Assembly (NCBI GenBank): GCA_023429275.1
Contig: JAEYWB010000322.1
Location: 1-7,169, forward strand
Source: Planctomycetota bacterium
GTDB taxonomy: Bacteria; Planctomycetota; Planctomycetia; Planctomycetales; Planctomycetaceae
Direction of reading: 5' to 3'
DNA length: 7,169 nucleotides
A program made the position numbers and the translations under genes. Within the stretch, counting starts at the first letter, position 1. Each line of letters opens with the position of its first letter. Positions 1 through 6,134 of the stretch are shown piece by piece. The notes beneath the pieces are model-generated. The model made no database searches, was not told where the DNA came from, and saw only the letters and a list, made by a program, of their open reading frames with translations.

Positions 1-41
1 CTATCACACCTTGCGAAGAAGGTTCTGACAACATACAAGGT

Positions 42-86
42 CACAGAGAACACAGAGAGCCCTCTGAGTCCTCTGTGCTCTCTGTG
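42..86. repeat. Near-perfect inverted repeat of CACAGAG/CTCTGTG words
   Basis: Arms 42-57 (CACAGAGAACACAGAG) and 71-86 (CTCTGTGCTCTCTGTG) pair at 15 of 16 positions around a 13-base spacer; the one mismatch is 50/78. The arms are themselves built of a repeated CACAGAG word. From memory, similar 'ctctgtg...ctctgtg' intergenic elements recur in several environmental bacterial phyla, including planctomycetes. No T tract follows on either strand, so an interspersed palindromic element or a 3' end structure of an unseen upstream gene is more likely than a classic intrinsic terminator. Confidence 0.7.
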
Positions 87-114
87 GCTACAAAGGCTTT
101 TGAAACACCGTCTT

Positions 115-225
115 AGCCGGAACGCGCTCGCGTCCGGTTCGAACCGGGGGCCAGCGCCCGCCGGCTGATGGACGCAACCCGAAATCCCTGGTGTGACAAA
201 GCACGCGGGGGCCAGCGTCCGGTTC
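115..225. repeat. Patch of short palindromes and repeated words in noncoding DNA
   Basis: An outer inverted repeat, AGCCGG (115-120) with CCGGCT (161-166), encloses a perfect 14-base palindrome, CCGGTTCGAACCGG (134-147). Two words then recur in the same orientation: GGGGGCCAGCG at 146-156 and 207-217, and CGTCCGGTTC at 131-140 and 216-225. The order of the two words is swapped between copies, which looks like decayed or rearranged copies of one element. No open frame here resembles a protein. It could be an interspersed repeat; its function is not visible. Confidence 0.5.
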
Positions 226-480
226 CAGCCCGCAGTTCGCCTTCCCGCTGTTCGCAGCCACATCGGGACCGGGCACCGACGCTCGCCGGCCGAGGGGTTC
301 GATCTGCGATGTCGCTCCACGATGGGGAGTCGCCTCAGAGCCACTCGCCTTCGAGAACCCACATCCCCTCCGCACCCCGGAACCAGGGTGCGGTAAACCG
401 AATCATCCGTGCCGTTTCGGCCGCTGCGCTTCCTTCCTCTTCACGGTCTGCGACAATTCGGGTCGCCAGTCCACACGATC
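226..480. other. Gene-free leader region upstream of transaldolase
   Basis: With the repeats before it, this completes about 495 bases with no convincing gene. The short open frames here, on both strands, give Arg/Pro/Ser-rich translations with no recognisable fold and no ribosome binding site. The only structure seen is the hairpin at 370-393. The transaldolase promoter should lie here, but no clear -35/-10 pair could be picked by eye. Confidence 0.5.
370..393 (+). promoter_or_regulatory. 8-bp hairpin upstream of transaldolase
   Basis: CCGCACCC (370-377) and GGGTGCGG (386-393) pair perfectly around an 8-base loop. It lies 102 bases before the chosen transaldolase start. No T run follows on either strand, so it is not a typical intrinsic terminator. 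It could be a 5' leader structure or simply another palindromic repeat of this noncoding stretch. Confidence 0.35.
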
Positions 481-489
481 GAGGAAGGA
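481..489 (+). promoter_or_regulatory. Ribosome binding site that fixes the transaldolase start
   Basis: GAGGAAGGA lies 6 bases before the ATG at 496. The open frame runs upstream to an ATG at 409, but the extra 29 residues (Arg/Pro/Leu-rich) match nothing in the family and have no ribosome binding site, so 496 is the start. Confidence 0.8.
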
Positions 490-495
490 AGATTC

Positions 496-1536
496 ATGAC
501 GCCGCTCGAATCACTGATCGCCACCGGAACCAAGCTCTGGCTCGACAGCATCGATCCGGACCTGGTCGCAGAGAACCGCAAGTTCGGCGCGACCGGGGCG
601 ACGTCGAATCCGATCATCGTCTCGGACCTCATCAAGACCGGGCGTTTCGACTCGGAGATCGGCAAGCTGATCGGCGAGGGGCTCGACGACGAAGAGGTCG
701 CCTGGAAGCTGACGGACCATTTCGTACGCGATGCACAGCGTGTCTTTGCCGAAGTCCATCGCGAGACGAAGGGGAACGACGGCTACGTCAGCTTTGAGCT
801 CGACCCTCTGCTCGAGGACGCAAGCTGCCAGCTGAGCCAGGAGGAACGGTCGAAGAAATACGTCGAACTCGGCAAGACGTGGGCGGCCGGTCACACGAAC
901 CGGATGATCAAGGTTCCCGCCACGCCGGCGGGACTCGGGGCCCTCGAAGACCTCGCCGCGGCGGGAATCACGCTGAATGTGACGCTGATCTTCAGCTCGG
1001 AACAGTATCACGCCGCCCGGGAGGCGATCTGGCGCGGGGCGCAGAAGCGGCCCGATCCCAGATCACTCAAGTCGGTCTACAGCATCTTCGTCAGCCGCAT
1101 CGACGTCTATACGGCGAAGCACGCTGCAAACCTGAATCCCGAAGCGCAGGGACTTGTCGGGATCGTCAACGCCCAGCGGATCTGGATGGAGAACCAGGAG
1201 TGGTGGAAGGACAAGAACCTTCCGCTCAGGCAGGAGATCATCTTCGCGAGCACCGGCACGAAGGATCCGAAGGATCCTCCCGAAAAGTACGTCGCCGCCC
1301 TCGCAGGATCCGACATCCAGACCAATCCCCCGGGGACAAACGCCGCGATCCAGAAGCTCGCCGGGAAGACGTTCACCCGTAAGGTCGACCAGCTCCCGCC
1401 GGCGAACGTCCTGGCCGACATCGACCAGAAGGTCGACTTCAAGCACATGGAGAAGACCTTGATGGAAGAGGGGCTGAAGAAGTTTGCCGACCCGCAGAAG
1501 GCGCTGATCGCGCTGATCGCCAGCAAGCGCAAGTAG
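496..1536 (+). CDS. tal: Transaldolase
   Basis: This 346-residue cytoplasmic enzyme moves the dihydroxyacetone unit between sedoheptulose 7-phosphate and glyceraldehyde 3-phosphate, giving erythrose 4-phosphate and fructose 6-phosphate in the non-oxidative pentose phosphate pathway. The TIM-barrel active site is complete when read against E. coli TalB: Asp17 (LWLDS), Asn38 (GATSNP), Glu101 (VSFELDP), the Schiff-base Lys139 (MIKVPAT), Asn161 and Thr163 (LNVTLIFS) and Ser196 ([10 protein letters not shown]). Phe198 sits where TalB has Phe178; fructose-6-phosphate aldolases carry Tyr there, so transaldolase is the better call. The [10 protein letters not shown] and NVTLIFS wording resembles the actinobacterial/cyanobacterial type more than TalB. 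The start at 496 follows a good ribosome binding site. No pentose phosphate partner is adjacent; the next gene is an unrelated hydrolase 132 bases on. Confidence 0.95.
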   Translation: MTPLESLIATGTKLWLDSIDPDLVAENRKFGATGATSNPIIVSDLIKTGRFDSEIGKLIGEGLDDEEVAWKLTDHFVRDAQRVFAEVHRETKGNDGYVSFELDPLLEDASCQLSQEERSKKYVELGKTWAAGHTNRMIKVPATPAGLGALEDLAAAGITLNVTLIFSSEQYHAAREAIWRGAQKRPDPRSLKSVYSIFVSRIDVYTAKHAANLNPEAQGLVGIVNAQRIWMENQEWWKDKNLPLRQEIIFASTGTKDPKDPPEKYVAALAGSDIQTNPPGTNAAIQKLAGKTFTRKVDQLPPANVLADIDQKVDFKHMEKTLMEEGLKKFADPQKALIALIASKRK

Positions 1537-1668
1537 CGGTCGCGACATCGGTCGAGTCCGTTCCAGTCGGGGTGAGGACTGCGCGATCCGTCATGCCGCG
1601 CGTTAAAGTGCCGCCTCATGGCCTCCTCCGACAGGCTCAGCCCCCCCTCTCCACCGCCGGAAGCTCTG

Positions 1669-2511
1669 ATGTCCCCCATGCCGCGTCGCTGGTTCCTCTT
1701 CGCACTCGTGGCGTTTGCCGTCGCTCGCCCGCTCGTCGTGGCCGCCGAGGAGGCGCTGACGGCCGGTAAGAAGTCGCGGCGAGAGACGGCGATCGCCTAC
1801 CGCACCGGAGAGATCGCCGGGTACGCGAAGGAGCGCTGCCTCCTCGATCTCTCGATCCCGGCGGGCGTCAAGGACTTCCCGACAGTCGTCTGGTTTCACG
1901 GGGGCGGCCTGACCGGCGGCGAGCGGAGTATTCCGTCGGAACTCGAAGGCCAGGGGATCGCTATCGCCGCAGCGGGATATCGGCTCAGTCCGAAGGCGAA
2001 GTCGCCCGAGTACGTCGAGGACGCTGCCGCAGCGGTCGCCTGGGCGTTCAACAACATCGCGAGCCGGGGCGGATCTCCGGAGAAGATCTACGTCGCGGGA
2101 CACTCCGCGGGGGCCTACCTGAGCCTGATGGTCGCACTCGACCGCAAGTGGCTCGCGGCGCACGACATCGACGCCGACCGCATCGCGGGAGTCATCTCCG
2201 ACAGCTCCCAGACGATCACTCACTTCACGGTGCGGAAGGAACGAGGGATCGGCGAGCTCCAGCCGGTCATCGACGACATGGCCCCGCTGTTCCACGTTCG
2301 CAAGGATTCTCCGCCGCTGCTCCTCATCACCGGTGACCGGGAGCTGGAGCTTCGAGGACGATACGAGGAGAACGCCTACCTCTGGCGGATGATGAAGGAG
2401 GCCGGCCACAAAGAGACGGCGCTCCTGGAGCTGGACGGCTTCAACCATGGCGAAATGGTCCGGCCCGCTCATCCGCTGCTGTTGAAGTTCGTCAGGAAGC
2501 CGCGGTCCTGA
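1669..2511 (+). CDS. Exported alpha/beta-hydrolase (HSL-type esterase/lipase)
   Basis: This 280-residue protein is a probable carboxylesterase of the hormone-sensitive-lipase type; the natural substrate cannot be read from sequence. It has a basic start (PRRW), a hydrophobic stretch at about residues 8-25 and an Ala-Ala-Glu-Glu cleavage region near 25-27, so it is likely exported by Sec to the periplasm. The oxyanion-hole motif His77-Gly-Gly-Gly, the nucleophile elbow GHSAG with Ser146, the acid Asp223 (TGDRE) and His260 (FNHGEM) form a full triad in the expected order. The frame is open from ATG 1618, but residues before 1669 are Pro/Ser-rich and would bury the signal peptide. ATG 1669 has a weak GGAAG 5 bases upstream; ATG 1678 is a possible alternative. 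A related reading is a feruloyl or acetyl-xylan-type esterase, but nothing in the neighbours points to polysaccharide use. Confidence 0.85.
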   Translation: MSPMPRRWFLFALVAFAVARPLVVAAEEALTAGKKSRRETAIAYRTGEIAGYAKERCLLDLSIPAGVKDFPTVVWFHGGGLTGGERSIPSELEGQGIAIAAAGYRLSPKAKSPEYVEDAAAAVAWAFNNIASRGGSPEKIYVAGHSAGAYLSLMVALDRKWLAAHDIDADRIAGVISDSSQTITHFTVRKERGIGELQPVIDDMAPLFHVRKDSPPLLLITGDRELELRGRYEENAYLWRMMKEAGHKETALLELDGFNHGEMVRPAHPLLLKFVRKPRS

Positions 2512-2516
2512 AACGA

Positions 2517-2533
2517 CCTCCGTGGACCGGAGG
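2517..2533 (+). terminator. Weak hairpin just after the hydrolase stop
   Basis: CCTCCG (2517-2522) and CGGAGG (2528-2533) pair around a 5-base loop, starting 5 bases after the hydrolase stop. There is no T run after it, so it may only mark a 3' end or be chance. Confidence 0.25.
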
Positions 2534-2613
2534 ATCCTGAGTCCCGTTGTCATGACGGCCTTCGCCTGGAACCTGCCGGCTGACACCCCTCGCGACAGCG
2601 GAACAGGACCGCG

Positions 2614-3120
2614 ATGGTCCCATCGAAGTCTCTCTTCGGGCCCCATCAGATGATGCTCGACTCACTCCTGACCGAGTACCTCGGCGGCCCTGGTGAACTT
2701 CACGAACCCGTCCGCGGGATGACTTCGGCACACCTCACCGCCCGCCCGATCCCGGGCCAATGGAGCACGCTCGAGGTTCTCTGCCACCTCGCCGATGCGG
2801 AGTCAGTCTTTGCCGACCGGGTCAAGCGGATTCTTGCAGAGGACAATCCTCCGCTTCCCTTTGCCGACCCGAAGCTTTTCGCTCCGGCGCTCGCCTACAC
2901 TCAGCGCGACGCCGAGGTGGAACTCGACATGATCGACGTCACCCGTCGACAGCTTGTGACGATCCTCGCCGCGGTGCCAGCGGACGATCTCCTCCGGACC
3001 GGCCTCCACAGCACGGAGGGCCTGGTGACCGCCAGGCAGGTCGTCGAAAAGGCAGTGCGGCATCTCCGTCACCACGCCACGTTCATTCTCGAAAAGCGCA
3101 AAGCCCTGGGCCTCTCCTGA
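2614..3120 (+). CDS. DinB-family (DinB_2-like) metal-binding protein
   Basis: This 168-residue protein fits the DinB/YfiT four-helix-bundle superfamily, whose members include thiol-dependent transferases (bacillithiol S-transferases, maleylpyruvate isomerases) and many proteins of unknown role. What shows it: the P-x-x-x-W-S-x-x-E-x-x-x-H-L-x-D-x-E block (Trp50 to Glu63, with His58) and the C-terminal HLRHH with His150 and His154 spaced as HxxxH. Together these give the usual three-histidine divalent-metal site. Length is normal for the family and there is no signal peptide, so it is cytoplasmic. ATG 2614 has AGGA 5 bases upstream; the ATGs at 2650 and 2653 would cut into the first helix. The substrate is unknown, and nothing nearby suggests a thiol pathway or a DNA-damage operator. 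Confidence 0.85.
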   Translation: MVPSKSLFGPHQMMLDSLLTEYLGGPGELHEPVRGMTSAHLTARPIPGQWSTLEVLCHLADAESVFADRVKRILAEDNPPLPFADPKLFAPALAYTQRDAEVELDMIDVTRRQLVTILAAVPADDLLRTGLHSTEGLVTARQVVEKAVRHLRHHATFILEKRKALGLS

Positions 3121-3243
3121 TCAGAGATCCCACAGTGCGGATTCGAGAATGCTCAAGTGTCGTCGGTGAACACGCCTCGCACCAGGTCAGAGAAATCCGA
3201 AGGGATTATCGGCGATCAAAACGCTGCGGCTTCTCCTCAGACG
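3121..3243. other. Intergenic stretch between convergent genes
   Basis: About 120 bases between the DinB-family stop and the minus-strand terminator at 3244-3289. I see no gene and no clear terminator serving the plus-strand gene, apart from the shared stem at 3250-3289. Confidence 0.5.
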
Positions 3244-3289
3244 AAAAAAATGCTGGCTGGCCGATGACGAATCACCTGCCAGCCAGCAT
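3244..3289 (-). terminator. Strong intrinsic terminator for the small minus-strand gene
   Basis: A perfect 12-bp stem, ATGCTGGCTGGC (3250-3261) with GCCAGCCAGCAT (3278-3289), has a 16-base loop. On its left is a run of seven A (3244-3250), which reads as a T run directly after the stem on the minus strand. It starts 34 bases beyond the stop of the minus-strand gene at 3324. On the plus strand the stem is followed by CCCCCTT, so it would act poorly in that direction. Confidence 0.85.
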
Positions 3290-3323
3290 CCCCCTTCAGT
3301 GCTTCCAGTTGTTTCGCTGTGGA

Positions 3324-3593
3324 TCACTCCCAGGCGTATTGGTTGCCTCGTCGCTGGTGAAAGACTCCGAGGTGATTACGGCAGCAGGTCCGGACGGCGT
3401 GCGCCATCGTCCGGAGATCATGGTCGCCCGCCCACTCCAAACCACCGTACGCTTCCTGATGGAGCATGACGCGTGACAGCCGGATGACGTCGAGCAGGTC
3501 GCTGCGGGTCATGAGGGACAGATCCTGGTCAGACATCCGTGCAATCGATTCGCGAAGGGGGCCGGGGTAGTGAGTCAGATCGTCGATCTCCAT
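3324..3593 (-). CDS. Small conserved-looking protein of unknown function
   Basis: This 89-residue soluble protein has no signal peptide or membrane segment. It reads as two helical parts: around residues 26-45 (TRSDLLDVIRLSRVML) and around 53-70 (EWAGDHDLRTMAHAVRTCCRN), ending in a basic-aromatic tail. The leucine-rich start followed by a Cys-Cys-Arg-Asn pattern resembles short planctomycete proteins I recall that have no assigned function. The two adjacent cysteines and nearby His residues could bind a metal, but a complete site is not visible. Its reality is supported by the excellent terminator just downstream. The start is uncertain: ATG 3593 has only a weak GAG upstream. The frame stays open to a TTG at 3656, and a shorter form from the internal ATG at residue 20 is possible. 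Confidence 0.6.
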   Translation of the reverse strand: MEIDDLTHYPGPLRESIARMSDQDLSLMTRSDLLDVIRLSRVMLHQEAYGGLEWAGDHDLRTMAHAVRTCCRNHLGVFHQRRGNQYAWE

Positions 3594-3700
3594 ACAGCTC
3601 GCAGCAATGTGCGTTCCACGACTTGCCAATCCTGATGCGTCAGTGACCACGGGCAATCCTCATCAAGCAGAACAGACGAGCAAAAAGTGAGTCAGGAAGA

Positions 3701-3736
3701 ACGGTGAGCCGTTCGACGGAGCGAACGGCTCGCCGT
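3701..3736 (-). terminator. Long hairpin ending the lipoprotein gene
   Basis: Arms 3701-3715 and 3722-3736 pair at 14 of 15 positions around a 6-base loop; the exception, 3705/3732, is a G-U pair only on the plus-strand RNA. It begins 11 bases past the lipoprotein stop. On the minus strand the following bases are TCTTCCTGACTCACTTTTTG, so the T run is displaced by about a dozen bases. That makes it a likely but imperfect intrinsic terminator. It also separates the lipoprotein gene from the small gene at 3324-3593. Confidence 0.6.
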
Positions 3737-3747
3737 CCGGACATGCC

Positions 3748-4362
3748 TTACGGCACGTCCTTGGTCTTTTCCTGACGGAGCTTCTGCTCCACCTTCGAAA
3801 CGTCGTCCTGCTCCTTGATCAGGTTCTCTTCCGCGGTCTTGAGCTCGCTCTGGGCAGAACTCAGACTGGACTCCGCCTTGTCGCGAGCCTCTTTGTCAGT
3901 CCCGGGTGTCCTGTCGACGTCCGCCTGGGCGCTCGCGACCTTGGCCTTCGCGTCTTCAACCCGACGCTGCGCGGCCGTGACTTCGGCCTTCTCCCTGGAG
4001 ATCTCGGCGTTCAGCTCAACGAATCGCTGCTCGCGATCCGCCCGGGCCTTCTCGGCTTTCTCGGCGACCTTCTGGTCAGCCTCGATCACGCGATTCTCCG
4101 CCTCCGAGATCTCCTTCGCCGCTTCCGCTTTCTCCTTCGCGATCTTCTCTTCGGCCTTCTGGAGATCCTCCGAATTCACCTTCGCCGCCTCGTGGCGGAT
4201 CACGTCTTCCCTCTTCTGTTCTGCCTGCGCGATCTCCTTGCGGGCTTCCTGTTTCTCTCGTTCCAGTTCGTTGCGGGCCTGCTGAGCCTGGTACTCCGCA
4301 GAACATCCTGCGAGTCCCGTCAGCACAATCAGCGACGCCGCTGTTCTCCAATGGGTGTTCAT
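3748..4362 (-). CDS. Coiled-coil lipoprotein of unknown function
   Basis: This 204-residue protein has a lipoprotein signal peptide: a positively charged start, hydrophobic residues 8-18 and lipobox Leu17-Ala-Gly-Cys20. Cys20 should be lipidated; the next residue is Ser, not Asp, so outer-membrane sorting is expected if the Lol rule holds here. Nearly all the rest is Ala/Glu/Lys/Arg-rich helix with coiled-coil spacing. One helix covers about 23-150. A clear break follows at Arg-Thr-Pro-Gly-Thr (151-155), then a second helix covers about 156-200. This suggests a long helix folding back on itself, or a rod with a hinge, in the periplasm. No enzymatic domain or C-terminal peptidoglycan-binding motif is seen. 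It is divergent from the stress-type membrane protein cluster, so shared control is possible. The function is not known to me. Confidence 0.8.
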   Translation of the reverse strand: MNTHWRTAASLIVLTGLAGCSAEYQAQQARNELEREKQEARKEIAQAEQKREDVIRHEAAKVNSEDLQKAEEKIAKEKAEAAKEISEAENRVIEADQKVAEKAEKARADREQRFVELNAEISREKAEVTAAQRRVEDAKAKVASAQADVDRTPGTDKEARDKAESSLSSAQSELKTAEENLIKEQDDVSKVEQKLRQEKTKDVP

Positions 4363-4367
4363 CATTC

Positions 4368-4372
4368 CCTCC
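4368..4372 (-). promoter_or_regulatory. Ribosome binding site choosing between two adjacent ATGs
   Basis: On the minus strand the sequence reads GGAGG-GA-ATG-ATG. The first ATG (4365-4363) is only 2 bases from GGAGG, while the second (4362-4360) is 5 bases away, a normal spacing. I therefore start the lipoprotein at 4362; the difference is one Met. Confidence 0.6.
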
Positions 4373-4468
4373 GTTTCAGCAGGCTCTTTCGAGTCGGCCG
4401 TCAGGGGGAACGGCAATCACCGTGCCGCGGAACGCGATCCTCTCGATATAAGCAGAATCTCACGGCTC

Positions 4469-4501
4469 TTCCCGGAAATGCAGAGCGAAATCTTCCGGAA
4501 G
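4469..4501. promoter_or_regulatory. Two TTCC-GGAA palindromes, possible operator pair
   Basis: TTCCCGGAA (4469-4477) and CTTCCGGAAG (4492-4501) are two near-identical palindromes with centres about 23-24 bases apart, close to two helical turns. They lie just upstream of the TATATC element on the lipoprotein side. The arrangement would suit a dimeric regulator, but no regulator gene is in the window and chance is not excluded. Confidence 0.25.
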
Positions 4502-4800
4502 TCAGGTGAGGACTGATTCGAAGTAGACCAGGGTGGCCGTCCAGCTGTCGCCCGGCGAGTCGCGCTGGTTCATGAGCGGTGCTCGCCGGCACTCCCCCGG
4601 CATCCGGTCGCCCGGACAACATTTTCCAGATCGCCCCCGCCTCCGTGGACGGAGACGAATCAGCTTTCTACGCCCGTCCCGGACTTCAGGACGCACGGAC
4701 GGCGACTTCTCGACGACACAAAACAGGTCGCCAGAGTGATTTAGAACTGGCCTGGACTATCTGCCCCCAGGCCGCGGCATGCGCGTTGCGACACTCCGGA

Positions 4801-4846
4801 TTGGCTCGGAGTTTGGACCGGGCTGACGACACAACGCTTGAGCCAA
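4801..4846 (+). promoter_or_regulatory. Possible leader stem touching the ribosome binding site
   Basis: TTGGCTC (4801-4807) pairs perfectly with GAGCCAA (4840-4846), and two further G-T pairs extend the stem inward. The last two bases are the first two of the AAGGAG ribosome binding site at 4845-4850. If both arms are transcribed, the stem could modulate translation of the first gene of the cluster. The loop is long (about 30 bases), so stability is moderate. Confidence 0.3.
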
Positions 4847-4856
4847 GGAGTTCGAA

Positions 4857-5312
4857 ATGGTTACTCGGCAGCAGCTGGAAGGTAAATGGAATGAAGTTTC
4901 GGGTCGCCTCAAGGAGAAGTGGGGCGTGCTGACGGATGACGATCTTTCCCGCGCCGAAGGAAATGTCGAACGGCTTGTCGGCGTGATTCAGCAGAAGACG
5001 GGACAGGGACGCGAGGAAGTCGAACAGTTCCTCGACTCGTGCGTGACGGGCTCGAAGCAGACGATCGACCGCCTCGCTTCGAATGCCCGGGAGTACGTCG
5101 CGTCCGCCCGGGACATGGCTTCGGAATATGCAGGCGACGCCTCGGAAGCGGTTCGTCGCGGCTACGAGCAGGTGGAAGAGTCGGTCGCCGCGGGCTATCG
5201 CGAAGCGGGAGAGATGGTCCGCCGCAAGCCAGTGGAATCGGTCGCGATCTCGTTCGGTGCGGGACTGCTCGCCGGTGTTCTCGTCGCCCTGATGCTTCGG
5301 GACCGGCGCTAG
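4857..5312 (+). CDS. CsbD-like domain joined to an ElaB/YqjD-like membrane anchor
   Basis: This 151-residue protein has three parts. Residues 5-60 match the CsbD pattern (LEGKWNEVSGRLKEKWGVLTDDDL, then EGNVERLVGVIQQKTGQGREEVEQFL), a small helical domain of bacterial stress proteins whose molecular role is unknown. Residues 64-120 form an amphipathic Ala/Glu/Arg-rich helix like the soluble part of ElaB/YqjD. Residues 123-151 are RRKPVESV followed by a glycine-rich membrane segment (about 127-146) and RDRR, the typical tail anchor of that family. In E. coli, YqjD is an inner-membrane protein reported to bind ribosomes in stationary phase. A similar membrane-associated stress role is inferred here. 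AAGGAG lies 6 bases before the ATG. It is the first gene of the six-gene run; the next follows after 57 bases. Confidence 0.85.
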   Translation: MVTRQQLEGKWNEVSGRLKEKWGVLTDDDLSRAEGNVERLVGVIQQKTGQGREEVEQFLDSCVTGSKQTIDRLASNAREYVASARDMASEYAGDASEAVRRGYEQVEESVAAGYREAGEMVRRKPVESVAISFGAGLLAGVLVALMLRDRR

Positions 5313-5369
5313 TCGCGTTCGAAGGCTGTTCTGAACACTTTTCGCACTGCCTCGGCCAAGGAGAGAACC

Positions 5370-5603
5370 ATGATTCACCATCGAAACGGCGGCTCGTTCG
5401 CCATGCCCGAAGTCGACTTCCAGAAGATCCCCGACGCGATTTCGAGCGGGGTTCAGCAGACTCGCGAGATGATCGAAGAGAACCCCGCCAGTGCGGTCTT
5501 CGCCGCCTTCGGGATCGGACTCGCCCTGGGGGTCGGCGTCGCCATGATGTGTTCCAGCAGTGGGATGTTTGCCTCGGCCCGGCCGAGCCAGCGTTACTGG
5601 TAG
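5370..5603 (+). CDS. Short tail-anchored DUF883/YqjD-like membrane protein
   Basis: This 77-residue protein has a short helical stretch (about 17-37, DFQKIPDAISSGVQQTREMIEENP cut to its core) leading into a glycine-rich membrane segment at about 41-61, with FGIGLALGVGVA, and a short Ser/Arg/aromatic tail. The ENPASAVFAAFGIG entry closely copies the anchor of ElaB/YqjD-type proteins but lacks their long soluble helix. AAGGAG lies 6 bases before ATG 5370; the internal ATG at 5403 has no such site. It follows the CsbD-like gene closely and is probably co-transcribed. Possible partners are the other anchors of the cluster. Confidence 0.75.
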   Translation: MIHHRNGGSFAMPEVDFQKIPDAISSGVQQTREMIEENPASAVFAAFGIGLALGVGVAMMCSSSGMFASARPSQRYW

Positions 5604-5654
5604 CGACGTCGTCCCAGCGTTTTCCCTTCGCCCCCGGCCTCGAGATCCCTTCCG

Positions 5655-6134
5655 ATGGCTGCTTGTGCTGACGATCTTCGACAGGAAATGGCCCGCATCC
5701 GCGCCGGCGCGCGAGGAAAGGCGTTTCTTCTCAAGCACGAAACAAAGCAGCTTCTCGACTGGAAGCAGTTTCTGGACTGGAAACGCTACGTCCGCCTCTA
5801 CCCCTGGGCAATTCTGGGGTCAGCACTACTGGCCGGCTATTTCCTCGTGCCGACCCGTCGTTCTGCTCCCAGGGAGGTTGTTCCCGAAGGGCGAGGCCCC
5901 GCGCGAAGGCGGGAGTTCGCCGCGAACGCGGCTCCCTCGCAGGAAACGGTCGAGACCGTGAAGAAAGCGGGAGTCCTGACCGCGCTTCTGGGGTTTGCCG
6001 GAACGGTCCTCTATCGAGCCGGTTTGAATTACGCGACGCGAAAGCTGGTGGAAGGGTTCCTGGCACCGCGTACCGCCGCTTCCGCAGCACAGCAGGAAAA
6101 GACCTATGAGTTTCGGCGTGCAACATATCCCTGA
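5655..6134 (+). CDS. Membrane protein with two hydrophobic segments, unknown family
   Basis: This 159-residue protein starts with a basic helix (about 5-45) containing the near-repeat LLDWKQ-FLDWKR, then YVRLYPW enters a first membrane segment at about 49-65 that ends in LVPTRR. A charged Arg/Pro-rich linker (68-100) follows, then a second hydrophobic, amphipathic stretch at 105-123 (AGVLTALLGFAGTVLYRAG) and a polar tail. The D-W-K-x-Y-V-R-x-Y-P-W entry with a closing V-P-x-R is one I associate with small planctomycete membrane proteins. No named family is recognised; by position it could stand in for YqjK or a DUF3618-type partner. The start is uncertain: ATG 5655 has no good ribosome binding site, and ATG 5688 has AGGA too close. 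Its last 29 bases overlap the next gene. Confidence 0.7.
   Translation: MAACADDLRQEMARIRAGARGKAFLLKHETKQLLDWKQFLDWKRYVRLYPWAILGSALLAGYFLVPTRRSAPREVVPEGRGPARRREFAANAAPSQETVETVKKAGVLTALLGFAGTVLYRAGLNYATRKLVEGFLAPRTAASAAQQEKTYEFRRATYP

Larger units (their letters stand above)
4373..4856. other. Divergent intergenic region with no gene seen
   Basis: Nearly 500 bases separate the lipoprotein (leftward) from the CsbD-like gene (rightward). Open frames on either strand give Arg/Pro/Gly-rich translations with no ribosome binding site or family resemblance. Both promoters should be here. The only -10-like element noticed is TATATC on the minus strand (4450-4445), without a matching -35 box. Paired TTCC/GGAA palindromes (4469-4501) and a stem over the ribosome binding site (4801-4846) are listed separately. 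Confidence 0.55.

Noticed and set aside
88..396. Open frames on both strands in the first 400 bases (minus 88-375, plus 193-396)
   Set aside because: They lie in repeat-rich noncoding DNA, lack ribosome binding sites and give Arg/Pro/Ser-rich translations with no fold.
496..1536. Fructose-6-phosphate aldolase instead of transaldolase
   Set aside because: The protein is far longer than the roughly 220-residue aldolases, keeps the Glu of the VSxE motif (Glu101), and has Phe198 where those aldolases have Tyr.
1603..2646. 347-codon open frame on the minus strand
   Set aside because: It lies opposite the hydrolase, which has a complete catalytic triad. The antisense translation is Arg/Asp-rich without motifs, a usual artefact of high-GC coding DNA.
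4445..4450. TATATC on the minus strand as the -10 box of the lipoprotein promoter
   Set aside because: No acceptable -35 box lies 16-18 bases upstream, so it is noted but not called as a promoter.
4401..4696. Two short minus-strand frames (4401-4622 and 4502-4696) in the divergent region
   Set aside because: No ribosome binding site, low-complexity Arg/Gly/Pro translations, and they overlap each other in different frames.
4686..5738. 350-codon open frame on the minus strand
   Set aside because: It covers the CsbD-like and anchor genes antisense; those have ribosome binding sites and recognisable families, and this one has neither.
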